From an uncultured Candidatus Melainabacteria bacterium (GTDB lineage: Bacteria; Cyanobacteriota; Vampirovibrionia; Gastranaerophilales; Gastranaerophilaceae): a DNA stretch of 64,000 bases. A program made the translations under genes and the position numbers. Where the stretch lies: contig CAKUTH010000001.1 of the NCBI GenBank assembly GCA_934691935.1, positions 316,950 to 380,949 on the forward strand. Reading direction: 5' to 3'. Positions 18,010 through 26,402 of this stretch are shown piece after piece. Positions within the stretch are counted from its first letter, which is position 1; the number at the start of each line of letters is the position of its first letter. The notes beneath the pieces are model-generated. The model saw only the letters and a program-made list of their open reading frames with translations, made no database searches and was not told the origin of the DNA.

Positions 18010-18741
18010 TTACTTCCAAAGCCCCCAATATGTATTTTTATTGTAATCATTACTCCAATTATTGAGAAGAATATTTCTCGGCAAACTTCCACCTTTTTCA
18101 GATAAAGAAGAATACTCATCAGTCAAACGAAGTCCGTTATCACTTGTCTTTACAAGAGTAAGCCAAAACACATCGTATCCCCAACGATTTGGTCCTTTTT
18201 TACCGTTTACATCGACTACAAATGTTATGTTTGCATAACCACCACCGCTAGGAAATTTTTCACTGTAATAAGAAAGAACAATTGCGCCATCTTTCATCAT
18301 AAATGCAGACATATAAGCCAACCAACTGTCATAAGGGACACCAAAATTCGATGATACACCGCCATTATCTCGCACATCCTGGCTTTTGGGATAAACAAAA
18401 TCTTTTTTTACAGGTGTTAAACTCAATTTGGAAATTAATCCTTTTTTCAAAGGGAGACAATCAGTTATCACTTCGTCGTATCCAACCTTTCCATCAACAT
18501 ATTTAATAGTTTGATAACAATCTCGTGTATCTTGTTCATAAACAACCATATTTATTGCATTGTTGAGCGTACTATATTCCTTTTTGAACGCAGTTGAAAA
18601 TGATTTTTGTTGAAATTTTGCGACAACTGACGGCAACGTCAACGCAGCAACAACACCGATTATGCCAAGAGTGATGAGGACTTCGGCTAGGGTGAAAGCG
18701 CATTTTCCCTCTACCTCTGGGAGAGGGATAAAGTTTCGCAA
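18010..18741 (-). CDS. Prepilin-like protein A (type IV pilin / type II pseudopilin N-terminus)
   Basis: The visible frame begins at a TTG (18741) without a convincing ribosome site. After a leader ending KCA comes FTLAEVLITLGIIGVVAA, the prepilin peptidase site with Glu at mature position 5 and the hydrophobic helix. The rest is a ~200-aa globular domain with a Cys pair and the recurring DVNGKKGPNRWGYDVFWL segment shared with the other prepilins here. The true start may be ATG 18860, which reads MQNFYTYLKTLALQG through a 12-G tract and is one base out of frame at the length given (13 Gs would restore it). It could be a pilin or an exported adhesin. Confidence 0.85.
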   Translation of the reverse strand: MRNFIPLPEVEGKCAFTLAEVLITLGIIGVVAALTLPSVVAKFQQKSFSTAFKKEYSTLNNAINMVVYEQDTRDCYQTIKYVDGKVGYDEVITDCLPLKKGLISKLSLTPVKKDFVYPKSQDVRDNGGVSSNFGVPYDSWLAYMSAFMMKDGAIVLSYYSEKFPSGGGYANITFVVDVNGKKGPNRWGYDVFWLTLVKTSDNGLRLTDEYSSLSEKGGSLPRNILLNNWSNDYNKNTYWGLWK

Positions 18742-18837
18742 CCTCTTACTAACTTCCTTACTTCCTAACTTACTTACGTTAGAGCTTAAAGCCCCCCCCC
18801 CCCATTGGGTTCTATCCCTTGTAGCGCAAGGGTTTTA
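18731..18837 (-). repeat. Poly-G leader module, copy A
   Basis: About 106 bp shared with 53771-53876. Bases 18744-18803 are identical to 53784-53843, including twelve consecutive C on the plus strand (18792-18803; G in the sense of the gene). In the prepilin frame the module reads ALSSNVSKLGSKEVSK followed by LRNF. The homopolymer sits between an upstream ATG (18860, with AAAGGG in front) and the prepilin frame, the arrangement expected of a slipped-strand phase switch. Confidence 0.75.
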
Positions 18838-18860
18838 AGGTATGTATAAAAATTTTGCAT
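18742..18860 (-). other. Possible 5' coding extension of gene A, out of frame at the poly-G tract
   Basis: ATG 18860 with AAAGGG about ten bases upstream reads MQNFYTYLKTLALQGIEPN and then glycines from the poly-G tract. At 12 Gs it ends two codons after the tract (CTT TAA); at 10 or 13 it would continue into the prepilin. The stretch 18010-18860 is 851 bases, one short of a multiple of three. Confidence 0.5.
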
Positions 18861-18971
18861 GGATTTTAGCCCTTTCTTGACGTATTTTCAAATGTCTCAA
18901 TATTATTTATTTTAACAAATTCTTTCCACTTTGTCTATCTTTTTAGCACTATTTTAATTCATTTATTAAAC

Positions 18972-19004
18972 AAAATGACTTCCATATTGTACAGAAGTCA
19001 TTTT
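18972..19004 (-). terminator. Rho-independent terminator of the 19948-19054 operon
   Basis: A perfect 11-bp stem (18972-18982 with 18994-19004) has an 11-nt loop, followed in the minus direction by a T-rich run. Confidence 0.8.
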
Positions 19005-19053
19005 ATTACTATTTTAATAGTTTTTTATATTTATAAGGCAAATTTATAAAAAC

Positions 19054-19428
19054 TTAAGACAAAGCCATCAAAGCTTTAACTGAGCGTGCGTTATCTCTAA
19101 CTTCTTCATCAGAATGCATTTCAACAGTATCTGTCAAAACTTTCATAGCCTCAGCCTTATCACTCAATGACAACAATTCGTTGATTGTACTCATTGCAAC
19201 AACTGTTGACATATCGTTGATACCTTTTCCTTTGTTTGAAATTACAACTTGCAATGCATCGTGTTCATTTTTTCTAACAAGAGCACGAGAAGTCATTTCT
19301 CTGATTGCATCAACTTTAGAATTTGTTCCAACATCTTCCAAAATTGAAATTGTTTCATGGTCAGGATTCATCCCCAAACCTTCAATTATATTAGTAACAT
19401 TTTTTATAACTTTTTTTTCGTTGTTCAT
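19054..19428 (-). CDS. Small helical protein, unknown
   Basis: A 124-aa acidic, all-helical soluble protein starting MNNEKKVIKNVTNII. The ATG at 19428 is chosen because AGGAG lies eight bases upstream; a longer open frame to 19470 overlaps the preceding gene and lacks a ribosome site. The helical pattern (ISILEDVGTNSKVDAIREMT, EAMKVLTDTVEMHSDEEVR) resembles HEAT-like repeats but is too short to assign. Second gene of a two-gene unit with 19439-19948, closed by the terminator at 18972. Confidence 0.75.
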   Translation of the reverse strand: MNNEKKVIKNVTNIIEGLGMNPDHETISILEDVGTNSKVDAIREMTSRALVRKNEHDALQVVISNKGKGINDMSTVVAMSTINELLSLSDKAEAMKVLTDTVEMHSDEEVRDNARSVKALMALS

Positions 19429-19438
19429 TATAAATCTC

Positions 19439-19948
19439 CTATACCATAGATTCCCAAGCACTGATTGCATCTGTCAATGATGTTCTTGCCATTTGCATAT
19501 CCTGCATTTTTGAATAATATTTAACTTCTCTTGAGCTTGAAGAAATCAAGTCAGAGATTGATGTACCCATAATTTCTTTTACTGAGTTATATGCTGATGA
19601 CATTCTTTCTTTTAGCGGGTTAAATGAAATTTCAATACCATTTAATTTGTTCCAACCATTAACAACATTTTCTTTAATTCTTGCACCAAATTGGTTTACT
19701 GAATTAATGATGTTTTGGAATCTTTCTCCAATACCAGAAATTGAACCAACTAATGCACTCGCTTTTAATTTACCTGTAAAAGACGGATTGCTTTGTTTTG
19801 TTGATGATTCAAACACATCTGCAGTCAATACATTACCTTTAAATGAAGACGCTGCAAATGGGTTAGATGAATTTCTTTGTGTTGTTTGTTCGTGCTTACT
19901 AGTATTAAATAGTCTTTCACGAATTGCTGGAATTGATAAATTTGCCAT
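19439..19948 (-). CDS. Lineage-specific protein with SFKGN/SFTG motifs, unknown
   Basis: A 169-aa protein. The start at 19948 (MANLSIPAIRERLF) has AAAGGA upstream; the longer frame to 19993 does not. The N-terminal third is disordered and polar with NPFAASSFKGNVLTADVFE and NPSFTGKLKAS, short Phe-containing motifs that recur in lineage-specific proteins in this window (for example KINFSANS at 32064). The C-terminal part is helical. No family recognised. Operon with 19054-19428. Confidence 0.72.
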   Translation of the reverse strand: MANLSIPAIRERLFNTSKHEQTTQRNSSNPFAASSFKGNVLTADVFESSTKQSNPSFTGKLKASALVGSISGIGERFQNIINSVNQFGARIKENVVNGWNKLNGIEISFNPLKERMSSAYNSVKEIMGTSISDLISSSSREVKYYSKMQDMQMARTSLTDAISAWESMV

Positions 19949-20087
19949 TCTTATATCCTTTCGTTTACCTATTTGACCATAATAGAATAACATTAGTGTA
20001 ATATTATTAACTCCACCTTTTGATGTATTCTCATTTGAATTTCTTATACTTTAGTTATAAAATTGTTTTATTAAAAGGGAAAAAAGT

Positions 20088-20840
20088 ATGGAAAATTTAG
20101 AAAAACTAATAGAAACTGTAAGGATTTTACGTTCACCACAAGGCTGTGAATGGGATAGGGCTCAAACACACAAAACGTTAAAACCGAACATGCTTGAAGA
20201 AGCATACGAAGCCGTTGACGCAATTGACACCGAGGATACTGCAAATTTGCGAGAAGAACTCGGGGATGTACTTTTACAGGTTTTACTGCATGCTCAAATC
20301 GCAGATGATGAAGGTGAGTTTAATCTTGATGATGTTGCTAAAGAATTAAACGAAAAACTTATTCATCGCCACCCACACGTGTTTGGAAGCACTAAAGTTA
20401 ATTCAACCCAAGATATTCTCGACAACTGGGACAAATTAAAAAAAGAAGAAAAAAGTTACAGAAAATCCGCCATGGATGGAATTTCAAAAGCTCAATCTGC
20501 GTTAATGAGTGCACAAAAAATAAGTAAACGTGCCGTAAAAACTGGGTTTGAATGGCCTGATGAAAATTCACTTTATGAATGTGTATACTCAGAAATAGAA
20601 GAATTTAAAGATGCAAAAGGTGATTTTGACCACATGGAAGATGAAATGGGTGATATTTTATTTGCTGTCGTCAATCTTGCTCGATGGAACAAAATTGACG
20701 CAGAACAAGCTCTTTTGAGAGCTAATAAAAAATTCATGACTCGATTTAGAAAAATGGAAGAATTAGCAACCAAACCATTGGAAGATTACTCTTTTGAAGA
20801 ATTTGACAATTTGTGGAAACAAGCTAAAAAAGAATGTTAA
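20088..20840 (+). CDS. mazG: Nucleoside triphosphate pyrophosphohydrolase MazG
   Basis: An all-alpha NTP-PPase of 250 aa that hydrolyses (d)NTPs to NMP and pyrophosphate, thought to clear aberrant nucleotides. Two MazG domains are seen. The first has LRSPQGCEWDRAQTHKTLKPNMLEEAYEAVDAI split by the metal-binding EExxE motif, and LREELGDVLLQVLLHAQIA. The second has SEIEEFKDAKGDFDHMEDE followed by MGDILFAVVNLARW. The SD is AAAGGGAAAA. The next small gene follows. Confidence 0.95.
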   Translation: MENLEKLIETVRILRSPQGCEWDRAQTHKTLKPNMLEEAYEAVDAIDTEDTANLREELGDVLLQVLLHAQIADDEGEFNLDDVAKELNEKLIHRHPHVFGSTKVNSTQDILDNWDKLKKEEKSYRKSAMDGISKAQSALMSAQKISKRAVKTGFEWPDENSLYECVYSEIEEFKDAKGDFDHMEDEMGDILFAVVNLARWNKIDAEQALLRANKKFMTRFRKMEELATKPLEDYSFEEFDNLWKQAKKEC

Positions 20841-20930
20841 CTTATGTTAACTAACATGTGGCAAAAAAGGCAATTCCGTAAGAAAAAAATCCTTTATATA
20901 AATATACAGGAAAGAGGATTAGAACTTACT

Positions 20931-21134
20931 ATGAAAGAACAGGAATTGAACACAATAATGTCTGTAGTTTCGGACCCAATTAAAAATGTTTACAAGATTA
21001 ATTCACACAAAGATTTGGAAGAAATCCAAAGAATTATCAGAATTTTTAATATTTCCGATTCTCAACATAACAAGCACACAATGCTTTCAATCAAAAATCT
21101 TGCGACATTCAGACTTGTTTTGAGTAATAATTAG
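20931..21134 (+). CDS. Small protein, unknown (67 aa)
   Basis: The 67-aa version starts at ATG 20931 (MKEQELNTIMSVVSDP). A longer frame opens at 20844, four bases after the mazG stop, and adds 29 basic residues (MWQKRQFRKKKI). AGGAAAGAGG lies 13-20 bases before 20931, slightly far, so the start is uncertain. The product is soluble and helical, with a C-terminal segment SIKNLATFRLVLSNN. No family recognised. A bidirectional terminator follows at once. Confidence 0.6.
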   Translation: MKEQELNTIMSVVSDPIKNVYKINSHKDLEEIQRIIRIFNISDSQHNKHTMLSIKNLATFRLVLSNN

Positions 21135-21159
21135 TTGTTGAAAAATAATAAAGAATTTT

Positions 21160-21184
21160 AAAAGCTCCCAATTTGGGAGCTTTT
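21160..21184. terminator. Bidirectional rho-independent terminator
   Basis: AAAAGCTCCC (21160-21169) pairs with GGGAGCTTTT (21175-21184) around a 5-nt loop. It lies between two convergent transcription units. Confidence 0.9.
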
Positions 21185-21187
21185 AGT

Positions 21188-22741
21188 TTATACAATAATT
21201 TTTGATTTTTTATTTAATACTTTTGGTTTTTCTTCGAGTCTTTTTTGTTTATAACCATAGCCAGCGTATATTATAAACCCTATCAACAACCAAAGTGGGA
21301 AATACAAAGCCGATGTCGATAAAAATCTCATAGAATAAAGCATCAAGCCACCACAAGTTACTATACCTAATATAGGAAAAATCGGGCAAAACGGAACTTT
21401 AAATGGTCGATGCCTATCAGGGTCAGTTTTTCTCAAAATTAAAACCGCAATACAAATTACAATAAATGATGTAAATGTACCAAAGTTACACAATTCAGCA
21501 GAAATATTCAAATCCATAAATAACGCACAAACTATAACTACAGCACCTGAAATCCAAGTCAAAACGTGCGGAGTTCTGTATTTTTTATGGATTAATCTCA
21601 AAGATTTTGGCAAAAATCTATCCCTGCTCATCGCGTACAAAATTCTTGTTGTACCCAATTGATAAATCAATAGCACTGAAGTTAAGGCACAAAGCGCACC
21701 TATAGAAATCAGTCCAGCAAACCAGTCCATTCCGATAGCACGCATTGCATGCGCAATCGGAGCTTGAATATCAATTTCGCCGAGCGGGACATTACCTGTC
21801 AAGACTAACGCTACACAAATATACAATATCGTACAAATTACAAGCGTACCCAAAATCGCAAAAGGTAAATCTCTTTGAGGATTTTCAGTTTCTTCGGCAG
21901 TCGTTGAAATTGCGTCAAAGCCAATATATGCAAAGAAGATTAGAAACGCACCCATAAACATACCTTCAAAACCGTTAGGTGCAAATGGTGTCCAGTTTTC
22001 AGGTTTTACATAAAACGCACCAACTATGACAAAAGAAATTATCATAAACATGTTTACACCAACCATTATACTTGCAAATCTTGTTGATTCTTTAACACCT
22101 TTGACAAGCAATATAGTCAATAAAAGTACAATTATCATTGCAGGTAAATTTACCGCAAATGGAATCTTGTCAAACAAAAACGGCATCTGAGTATGAGCAT
22201 CAAGACCGTACTTATCACAGTATGAAAGCATAAATCTATAATCATTTCTCAACCACATCGGACAATTTACAATAAATGCAGGTAAAATATGTTTAAACCC
22301 TTTTAAAAACTGTGTAAAATATCCAGTCCAAGCGCAAGCAACAGTAATATTGCCGATTGCATATTCAAGCATTAATATCCAACCGACCATCCATGCCATA
22401 AATTCACCCATTGTCGCGTAAGTATATGTGTAAGCACTTCCTGCAACAGGTATCATAGACGCAATTTCTGAATAACAAAGAGCAGAAAAAACACAGGCAA
22501 CAGCTGCCATTACCATTGAAATGATAATTGCAGGGCCAGCACCTAAACTCTCTGGTCCGCCCTGAATTGCCGTACCAATAATTGTAAAAATTCCAGTACC
22601 AACAACCGCACCTATACCCAATATAATTAAGTCAAAAACATTCAAAGTCTTTTTCAACTCTGATTTTTTGCTCACTGCTATCAATTCATCTGGGCTTTTC
22701 TTTTTAAAAGCGTTTTTTATTATAGTAGATTTTAGTTCCAT
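21188..22741 (-). CDS. APC-family amino acid permease (paralogue 1)
   Basis: An inner-membrane secondary transporter, 517 aa, with about 12-13 hydrophobic helices. The first helix carries the APC signature GIGAVVGTGIFTIIG, followed by GPAIIISMVMAAVACVFSAL and CYSEIASMIPVAGSAYTYTY. It resembles the cationic amino acid transporter / YfnA-type branch. It overlaps the stop of its paralogue by one base (TAATG). The two are strongly similar along their length (for example the ENWTPFAPNG-x-EG segment is shared), so this is a tandem duplication with divergence in the extracytoplasmic loops. Substrate unknown. Confidence 0.93.
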   Translation of the reverse strand: MELKSTIIKNAFKKKSPDELIAVSKKSELKKTLNVFDLIILGIGAVVGTGIFTIIGTAIQGGPESLGAGPAIIISMVMAAVACVFSALCYSEIASMIPVAGSAYTYTYATMGEFMAWMVGWILMLEYAIGNITVACAWTGYFTQFLKGFKHILPAFIVNCPMWLRNDYRFMLSYCDKYGLDAHTQMPFLFDKIPFAVNLPAMIIVLLLTILLVKGVKESTRFASIMVGVNMFMIISFVIVGAFYVKPENWTPFAPNGFEGMFMGAFLIFFAYIGFDAISTTAEETENPQRDLPFAILGTLVICTILYICVALVLTGNVPLGEIDIQAPIAHAMRAIGMDWFAGLISIGALCALTSVLLIYQLGTTRILYAMSRDRFLPKSLRLIHKKYRTPHVLTWISGAVVIVCALFMDLNISAELCNFGTFTSFIVICIAVLILRKTDPDRHRPFKVPFCPIFPILGIVTCGGLMLYSMRFLSTSALYFPLWLLIGFIIYAGYGYKQKRLEEKPKVLNKKSKIIV

Positions 22742-24333
22742 TATTTCATCATTTCTTGTTTTTTACGTTCTACAATCTCGTTATGGATTTTATTTTCATT
22801 CATTCTGTTTTTAACAAATCCATACAACAGGTATATAAGCGCACCAAAACCTAACCAAACAGGGAAAAGTAAAGCTGAACCTGATGGTTGCATAGATTTA
22901 TAAATCATTAATCCACCGCAACAAATAATACCCAAAGCTGGCGTTACTGGTGAAAACGGAACTTTGAAAGGTCTTGGTCTGTTAGGATCAGTCTTTCTCA
23001 ATATCAAAACTGCAACACAAACGATTATGAACGATGTAAATGTTCCGTAGTTACAAAGTTCTGCAGCAACATCAAGGTTAAGGGTTAAAATACCTAAAAC
23101 CGCCAATAAACCAACCGTCCAAGTTAAAAGCGCAGGCGTTTTGAATTTTGGATGTAATTTTTGAAATCTTTGAGAAATAAAATGGTCACGGCTCATTGCA
23201 TACAAAATCCTTGTAGCTGCCATTTCCAAAACCAACAACACTGATGTCAAACCTGCAAGTGAACCTACAGAGATTAAGCCAGCAGCCCAATTCATATTAT
23301 GAGCAGACATACAATATGCCATCGGTGCTTTCAAAAATCCTAAAGGAACAGCAGTGCTCGTATCTTGCATACCAGTCAAAACTAAAGCAACAAGTACATA
23401 TACAACAGTTGTTATTAACAAAGAACCGATAATTCCAACAGGCAAATCTTTTTGCGGATTTTTACATTCTTCAGCAGCCGTAGCCAAAGCATCAAATCCG
23501 ATATATGCAAAAAATATTAAAAATGCACCAGCAAAAATACCTTCAACACCGTTAGGAGCAAATGGAGTCCAGTTTTCAGGTTTCACAAAAAACGCACCTG
23601 CAAGTACAAACAATGCGATAACAGCGAGTTTTACAAAAACCATTATACCTGCCATTTTTGTTGAATCCTTTGTACCTTTAACAAGAATTGCAGTTATCAA
23701 AAGTACAATCAAAATAGCTGGAAGATTTATACAAATAGGTATACCAAACAATGTAGGCACAAACGTATCTGGATTTTCAGCAACGATTTTCCCCGCTGAA
23801 AATACGTCGTTTACAAGCCAAGCTGGCGGATGAGCAAGCCAAGCTGGCAAAACTTTTTCAAATCCAGCCATAAACTGTACAAAATGGTTTGACCAAGCAC
23901 AAGCAACAGCAATAAATCCGATTGCATATTCAAGCATCAAAACCCAACCTACCATCCACGCTGCGAATTCACCTAAAGTTGCGAATGTATACGTATAAGC
24001 ACCACCTGCAACAGGTATCATCGTTGCAAACTCTGAATAACAAAGAGCAGAGAAAATACAAGCAATAGCTGCTACTACCATTGAAATCATCAATCCAGGT
24101 CCAGCCCCAAGGCTTGAGCCATCAGCACTACCTGCAGCGGCAATCCCAACTACCGCAAAAATTCCTGAGCCGATAATTGCGCCGACACCTAAAATGATTA
24201 AATCCCAAACTCCAAGCGTTTTTTCCAAACCTTCCGCTTTTGCTTCTGCAAGCATTTCGTCAGGATTTTTAATTCTGGTAACAGTTTTTAAAAAATTGCG
24301 TGTTAATGTCGCACGTTGAAATTTTTCAGCCAT
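22741..24333 (-). CDS. APC-family amino acid permease (paralogue 2)
   Basis: A 530-aa inner-membrane permease and the close paralogue of the downstream gene. The signature GVGAIIGSGIFAVVG and CYSEFATMIPVAGGAYTYTF lie in helices 1-3; IFFAYIGFDALATAAEE and LRKTDPNRPRPFKVPF lie in the second half. The ribosome site is GAGAAA in a C-poor leader. The two genes form an operon downstream of glyQ on the same strand, about 60 bases apart. Function: amino acid uptake or exchange, substrate not predictable. Confidence 0.93.
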   Translation of the reverse strand: MAEKFQRATLTRNFLKTVTRIKNPDEMLAEAKAEGLEKTLGVWDLIILGVGAIIGSGIFAVVGIAAAGSADGSSLGAGPGLMISMVVAAIACIFSALCYSEFATMIPVAGGAYTYTFATLGEFAAWMVGWVLMLEYAIGFIAVACAWSNHFVQFMAGFEKVLPAWLAHPPAWLVNDVFSAGKIVAENPDTFVPTLFGIPICINLPAILIVLLITAILVKGTKDSTKMAGIMVFVKLAVIALFVLAGAFFVKPENWTPFAPNGVEGIFAGAFLIFFAYIGFDALATAAEECKNPQKDLPVGIIGSLLITTVVYVLVALVLTGMQDTSTAVPLGFLKAPMAYCMSAHNMNWAAGLISVGSLAGLTSVLLVLEMAATRILYAMSRDHFISQRFQKLHPKFKTPALLTWTVGLLAVLGILTLNLDVAAELCNYGTFTSFIIVCVAVLILRKTDPNRPRPFKVPFSPVTPALGIICCGGLMIYKSMQPSGSALLFPVWLGFGALIYLLYGFVKNRMNENKIHNEIVERKKQEMMK

Positions 24334-24393
24334 TCAATTTCTCCATTCTTTCTCTCAATAAAGAGGCTAGGGTGAGGATTTAACCCTCAGGTA

Positions 24394-25266
24394 CTATTTA
24401 CAAAGAGGAAATCCCATTTCTCGTCTTTGTTCTACATACAATCTAGCAACGGCAGAAGCCATTGTTCTAACTCTGTTGATAAAGTTGATTCTTTCATCCT
24501 TGCTGATTACGCCTCTTGCATCTAACAAGTTAAATGTATGAGAGCATTTCAACACATAATCATAAGCTGGCAAAACAAGTTTTGCATTAATACAATTATC
24601 AACTTCTTTTTGACATAAATCAAACATAGTGAATAATGCATCTGCATCACTAACTTCAAAATTATATTTAGACATTTCTATTTCGTTTTGCAAGAATATT
24701 TCACCATATTTTAGCGTATCATTCCACATAATATCGTAAACAGATTCTTTATTTTGAAGGTACATTGCAATACGTTCCAAACCATAAGTCAACTCAAGCG
24801 CAACTGGTTTAACCTCTACACCGCCAACTTGTTGAAAATATGTAAACTGAGTAATTTCCATACCGTCCAACCAGACTTCCCAGCCGACACCAGCAGCACC
24901 AAGAGTCGGAGATTCCCAGTTATCTTCAACAAATCTTACATCGTGTTCTTTTAAGTCAATTCCCATTGCTTCCAAACTTTTTAAATAAAGTTCTTGAGCA
25001 TTATCTGGAGATGGTTTCAATATAACTTGAAACTGATAATAATGTCCCAATCTGTTCGGATTTTCGCCATATCTTGCATCGGTCGGACGTCTACAAGGTT
25101 CAATCATTGCAGTATTCCAAGGTTCTGGACCTAATGAACGCAAGAAAGTTGCAGGGTTCATTGTTGATGCACCTTTTTCTATATCGTATGGTTGTTGAAT
25201 TATGCAACCATAATCCGACCAAAATTTTTGTAAATTAAAAACTAGTTCTTGAAAATTTAAAGCCAT
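24394..25266 (-). CDS. glyQ: Glycyl-tRNA synthetase alpha subunit
   Basis: The catalytic alpha chain of the bacterial alpha2beta2 glycyl-tRNA synthetase. FQELVFNLQKFWSDYGC, QQPYDIEKGASTMNPAT, RRPTDARYGENPNR and YYQFQVILKPSP are diagnostic. The start is set at ATG 25266 (MALNF) by homology; a TTG four codons upstream is possible. The partner glyS is not in the window, whereas in many genomes it directly follows. Upstream, a 12-bp palindrome sits in the probable promoter (25303-25314). Confidence 0.96.
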   Translation of the reverse strand: MALNFQELVFNLQKFWSDYGCIIQQPYDIEKGASTMNPATFLRSLGPEPWNTAMIEPCRRPTDARYGENPNRLGHYYQFQVILKPSPDNAQELYLKSLEAMGIDLKEHDVRFVEDNWESPTLGAAGVGWEVWLDGMEITQFTYFQQVGGVEVKPVALELTYGLERIAMYLQNKESVYDIMWNDTLKYGEIFLQNEIEMSKYNFEVSDADALFTMFDLCQKEVDNCINAKLVLPAYDYVLKCSHTFNLLDARGVISKDERINFINRVRTMASAVARLYVEQRREMGFPLCK

Positions 25267-25302
25267 AACATATTCCAATTGTTGTACTATCTACACTATA
25301 AT

Positions 25303-25314
25303 GCACGAGCGTGC
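25303..25314. promoter_or_regulatory. Palindrome in the glyQ promoter region
   Basis: GCACG-AG-CGTGC, a perfect 5-bp inverted repeat. On the minus strand it lies between TGGACA and TATAGT (15-base spacing), so it could be an operator or simply a hairpin in the leader. Confidence 0.35.
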
Positions 25315-25400
25315 TTGTCCATACTACGACGAACATAGCAAAATTGCAAATTTATTGTTAAAAATATTAACGGAAATTATTCTTTTTATATAAAATTTCA

Positions 25401-25409
25401 TGCTATCAT
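25401..25409 (+). promoter_or_regulatory. Extended -10 promoter, leaderless candidate (WG-repeat gene)
   Basis: TGCTATCAT (TG then TATCAT at 25404-25409) ends six bases before the ATG at 25416. The -35 region is weak and no clear Shine-Dalgarno sequence is present. Confidence 0.5.
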
Positions 25410-25415
25410 AGAGTT

Positions 25416-26285
25416 ATGAAAAGATTTTTAGCATTATTAGTTATGATTTTTCTTTTGACACCTTGCGCAATTGCAGACGGAGTCAAAGTTTACAATGAAA
25501 AAAAATATTTTGGGCTACAAGATGAAAACGGTAATATAATTACTCCTGCTCAATACTCGAAACTGATAAGAGTAGGAAATCAAGGTTGGATTATTCAAAA
25601 AAAAGGAAAATTCGGACTTATTAACAGCGAAGGCGAAACCCTCGTCCCACCAAAGTATCGTCACGTTGACAGGCTTACAACAAAATATGTAAAACTCGGC
25701 AACGAAAACGATTTTGCGGTTTATAACGAGTATGGAGAAATTATTGTTCCGCCAGAATACTCCTCTGTCAGCATGCTTTTTGGCGGAATGTTTTTGACCA
25801 AAAAGAATTACAAATACGGAATAATAGACAGAAATGGTAGAGTTATCCTTGATAACAAGTTCGACGATATTTATATGCCAAAACCGAATATCATGAGAAT
25901 TCAATATAATGGACAATGGTACGAAATCGAACAGATAAAAAATGCAGAATTTCAACTTCCCGATGACATAAAATCAATAAAAGACAACAATGATTTTAAG
26001 GTAACCGCTTTTATAAAAGATCCTGTTGTAGCATCAGGATACTCTGCCGTAACCCTTACCGATTATTTTATAAAACTGTTTTCATCAATTTCTCCATCAC
26101 ACGAAGATACAATTGACGAACTTATGCTCTCTCAAGGCGCTGATACTGTTTCTATCTTTATGCGACTAACTTGGTTGCCTAAATATCCTTTTACGTTTGC
26201 TAAAAAATATTACCATAACGTAAGAACCCCAAACAATGGACCTTTGTCAAATATAAAATATGAACTTAAACAAAAAATACAATAA
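25416..26285 (+). CDS. Secreted WG-repeat protein
   Basis: A 289-aa exported protein with signal peptide MKRFLALLVMIFLLTPCAIA. Residues about 22-155 hold four WG-type repeats (KYFGLQDENGNIITPAQY, GKFGLINSEGETLVPPKY, NDFAVYNEYGEIIVPPEY, YKYGIIDRNGRVILDNKF), which form small beta units found in many bacterial surface proteins. The C-terminal ~100 residues are a different, unassigned domain. The role is probably surface or periplasmic binding. Own terminator at 26282. Confidence 0.88.
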   Translation: MKRFLALLVMIFLLTPCAIADGVKVYNEKKYFGLQDENGNIITPAQYSKLIRVGNQGWIIQKKGKFGLINSEGETLVPPKYRHVDRLTTKYVKLGNENDFAVYNEYGEIIVPPEYSSVSMLFGGMFLTKKNYKYGIIDRNGRVILDNKFDDIYMPKPNIMRIQYNGQWYEIEQIKNAEFQLPDDIKSIKDNNDFKVTAFIKDPVVASGYSAVTLTDYFIKLFSSISPSHEDTIDELMLSQGADTVSIFMRLTWLPKYPFTFAKKYYHNVRTPNNGPLSNIKYELKQKIQ

Positions 26286-26310
26286 AACCTGACAAAATGT
26301 CAGGTTTTAT
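26282..26310. terminator. Rho-independent terminator
   Basis: A 13-bp stem (26282-26294 with 26298-26310) has a 3-nt loop. It overlaps the stop codon of the WG-repeat gene. Confidence 0.85.
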
Positions 26311-26323
26311 AACTCTAGGAAAA

Positions 26324-26372
26324 GCCGGTATAGTTAATTTATGTTTTGTCAAGAAGCAATTTATGTACCGGC
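26324..26372. repeat. Inverted repeat in an intergenic gap
   Basis: GCCGGTA (26324-26330) and TACCGGC (26366-26372) are perfect 7-bp arms about 35 bases apart. The C+G-rich arms stand out in AT-rich spacer. Role unknown; a hairpin or a processed structured RNA is possible. Confidence 0.4.
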
Positions 26373-26402
26373 AATAAATTTTATCAATCTTTCTATCAAC
26401 TA

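Noticed and set aside
19429..19470. Longer N-terminus for the small helical protein (start at 19470)
   Set aside because: It would overlap the upstream gene by 32 bases without a ribosome site, while ATG 19428 has AGGAG at the right distance.
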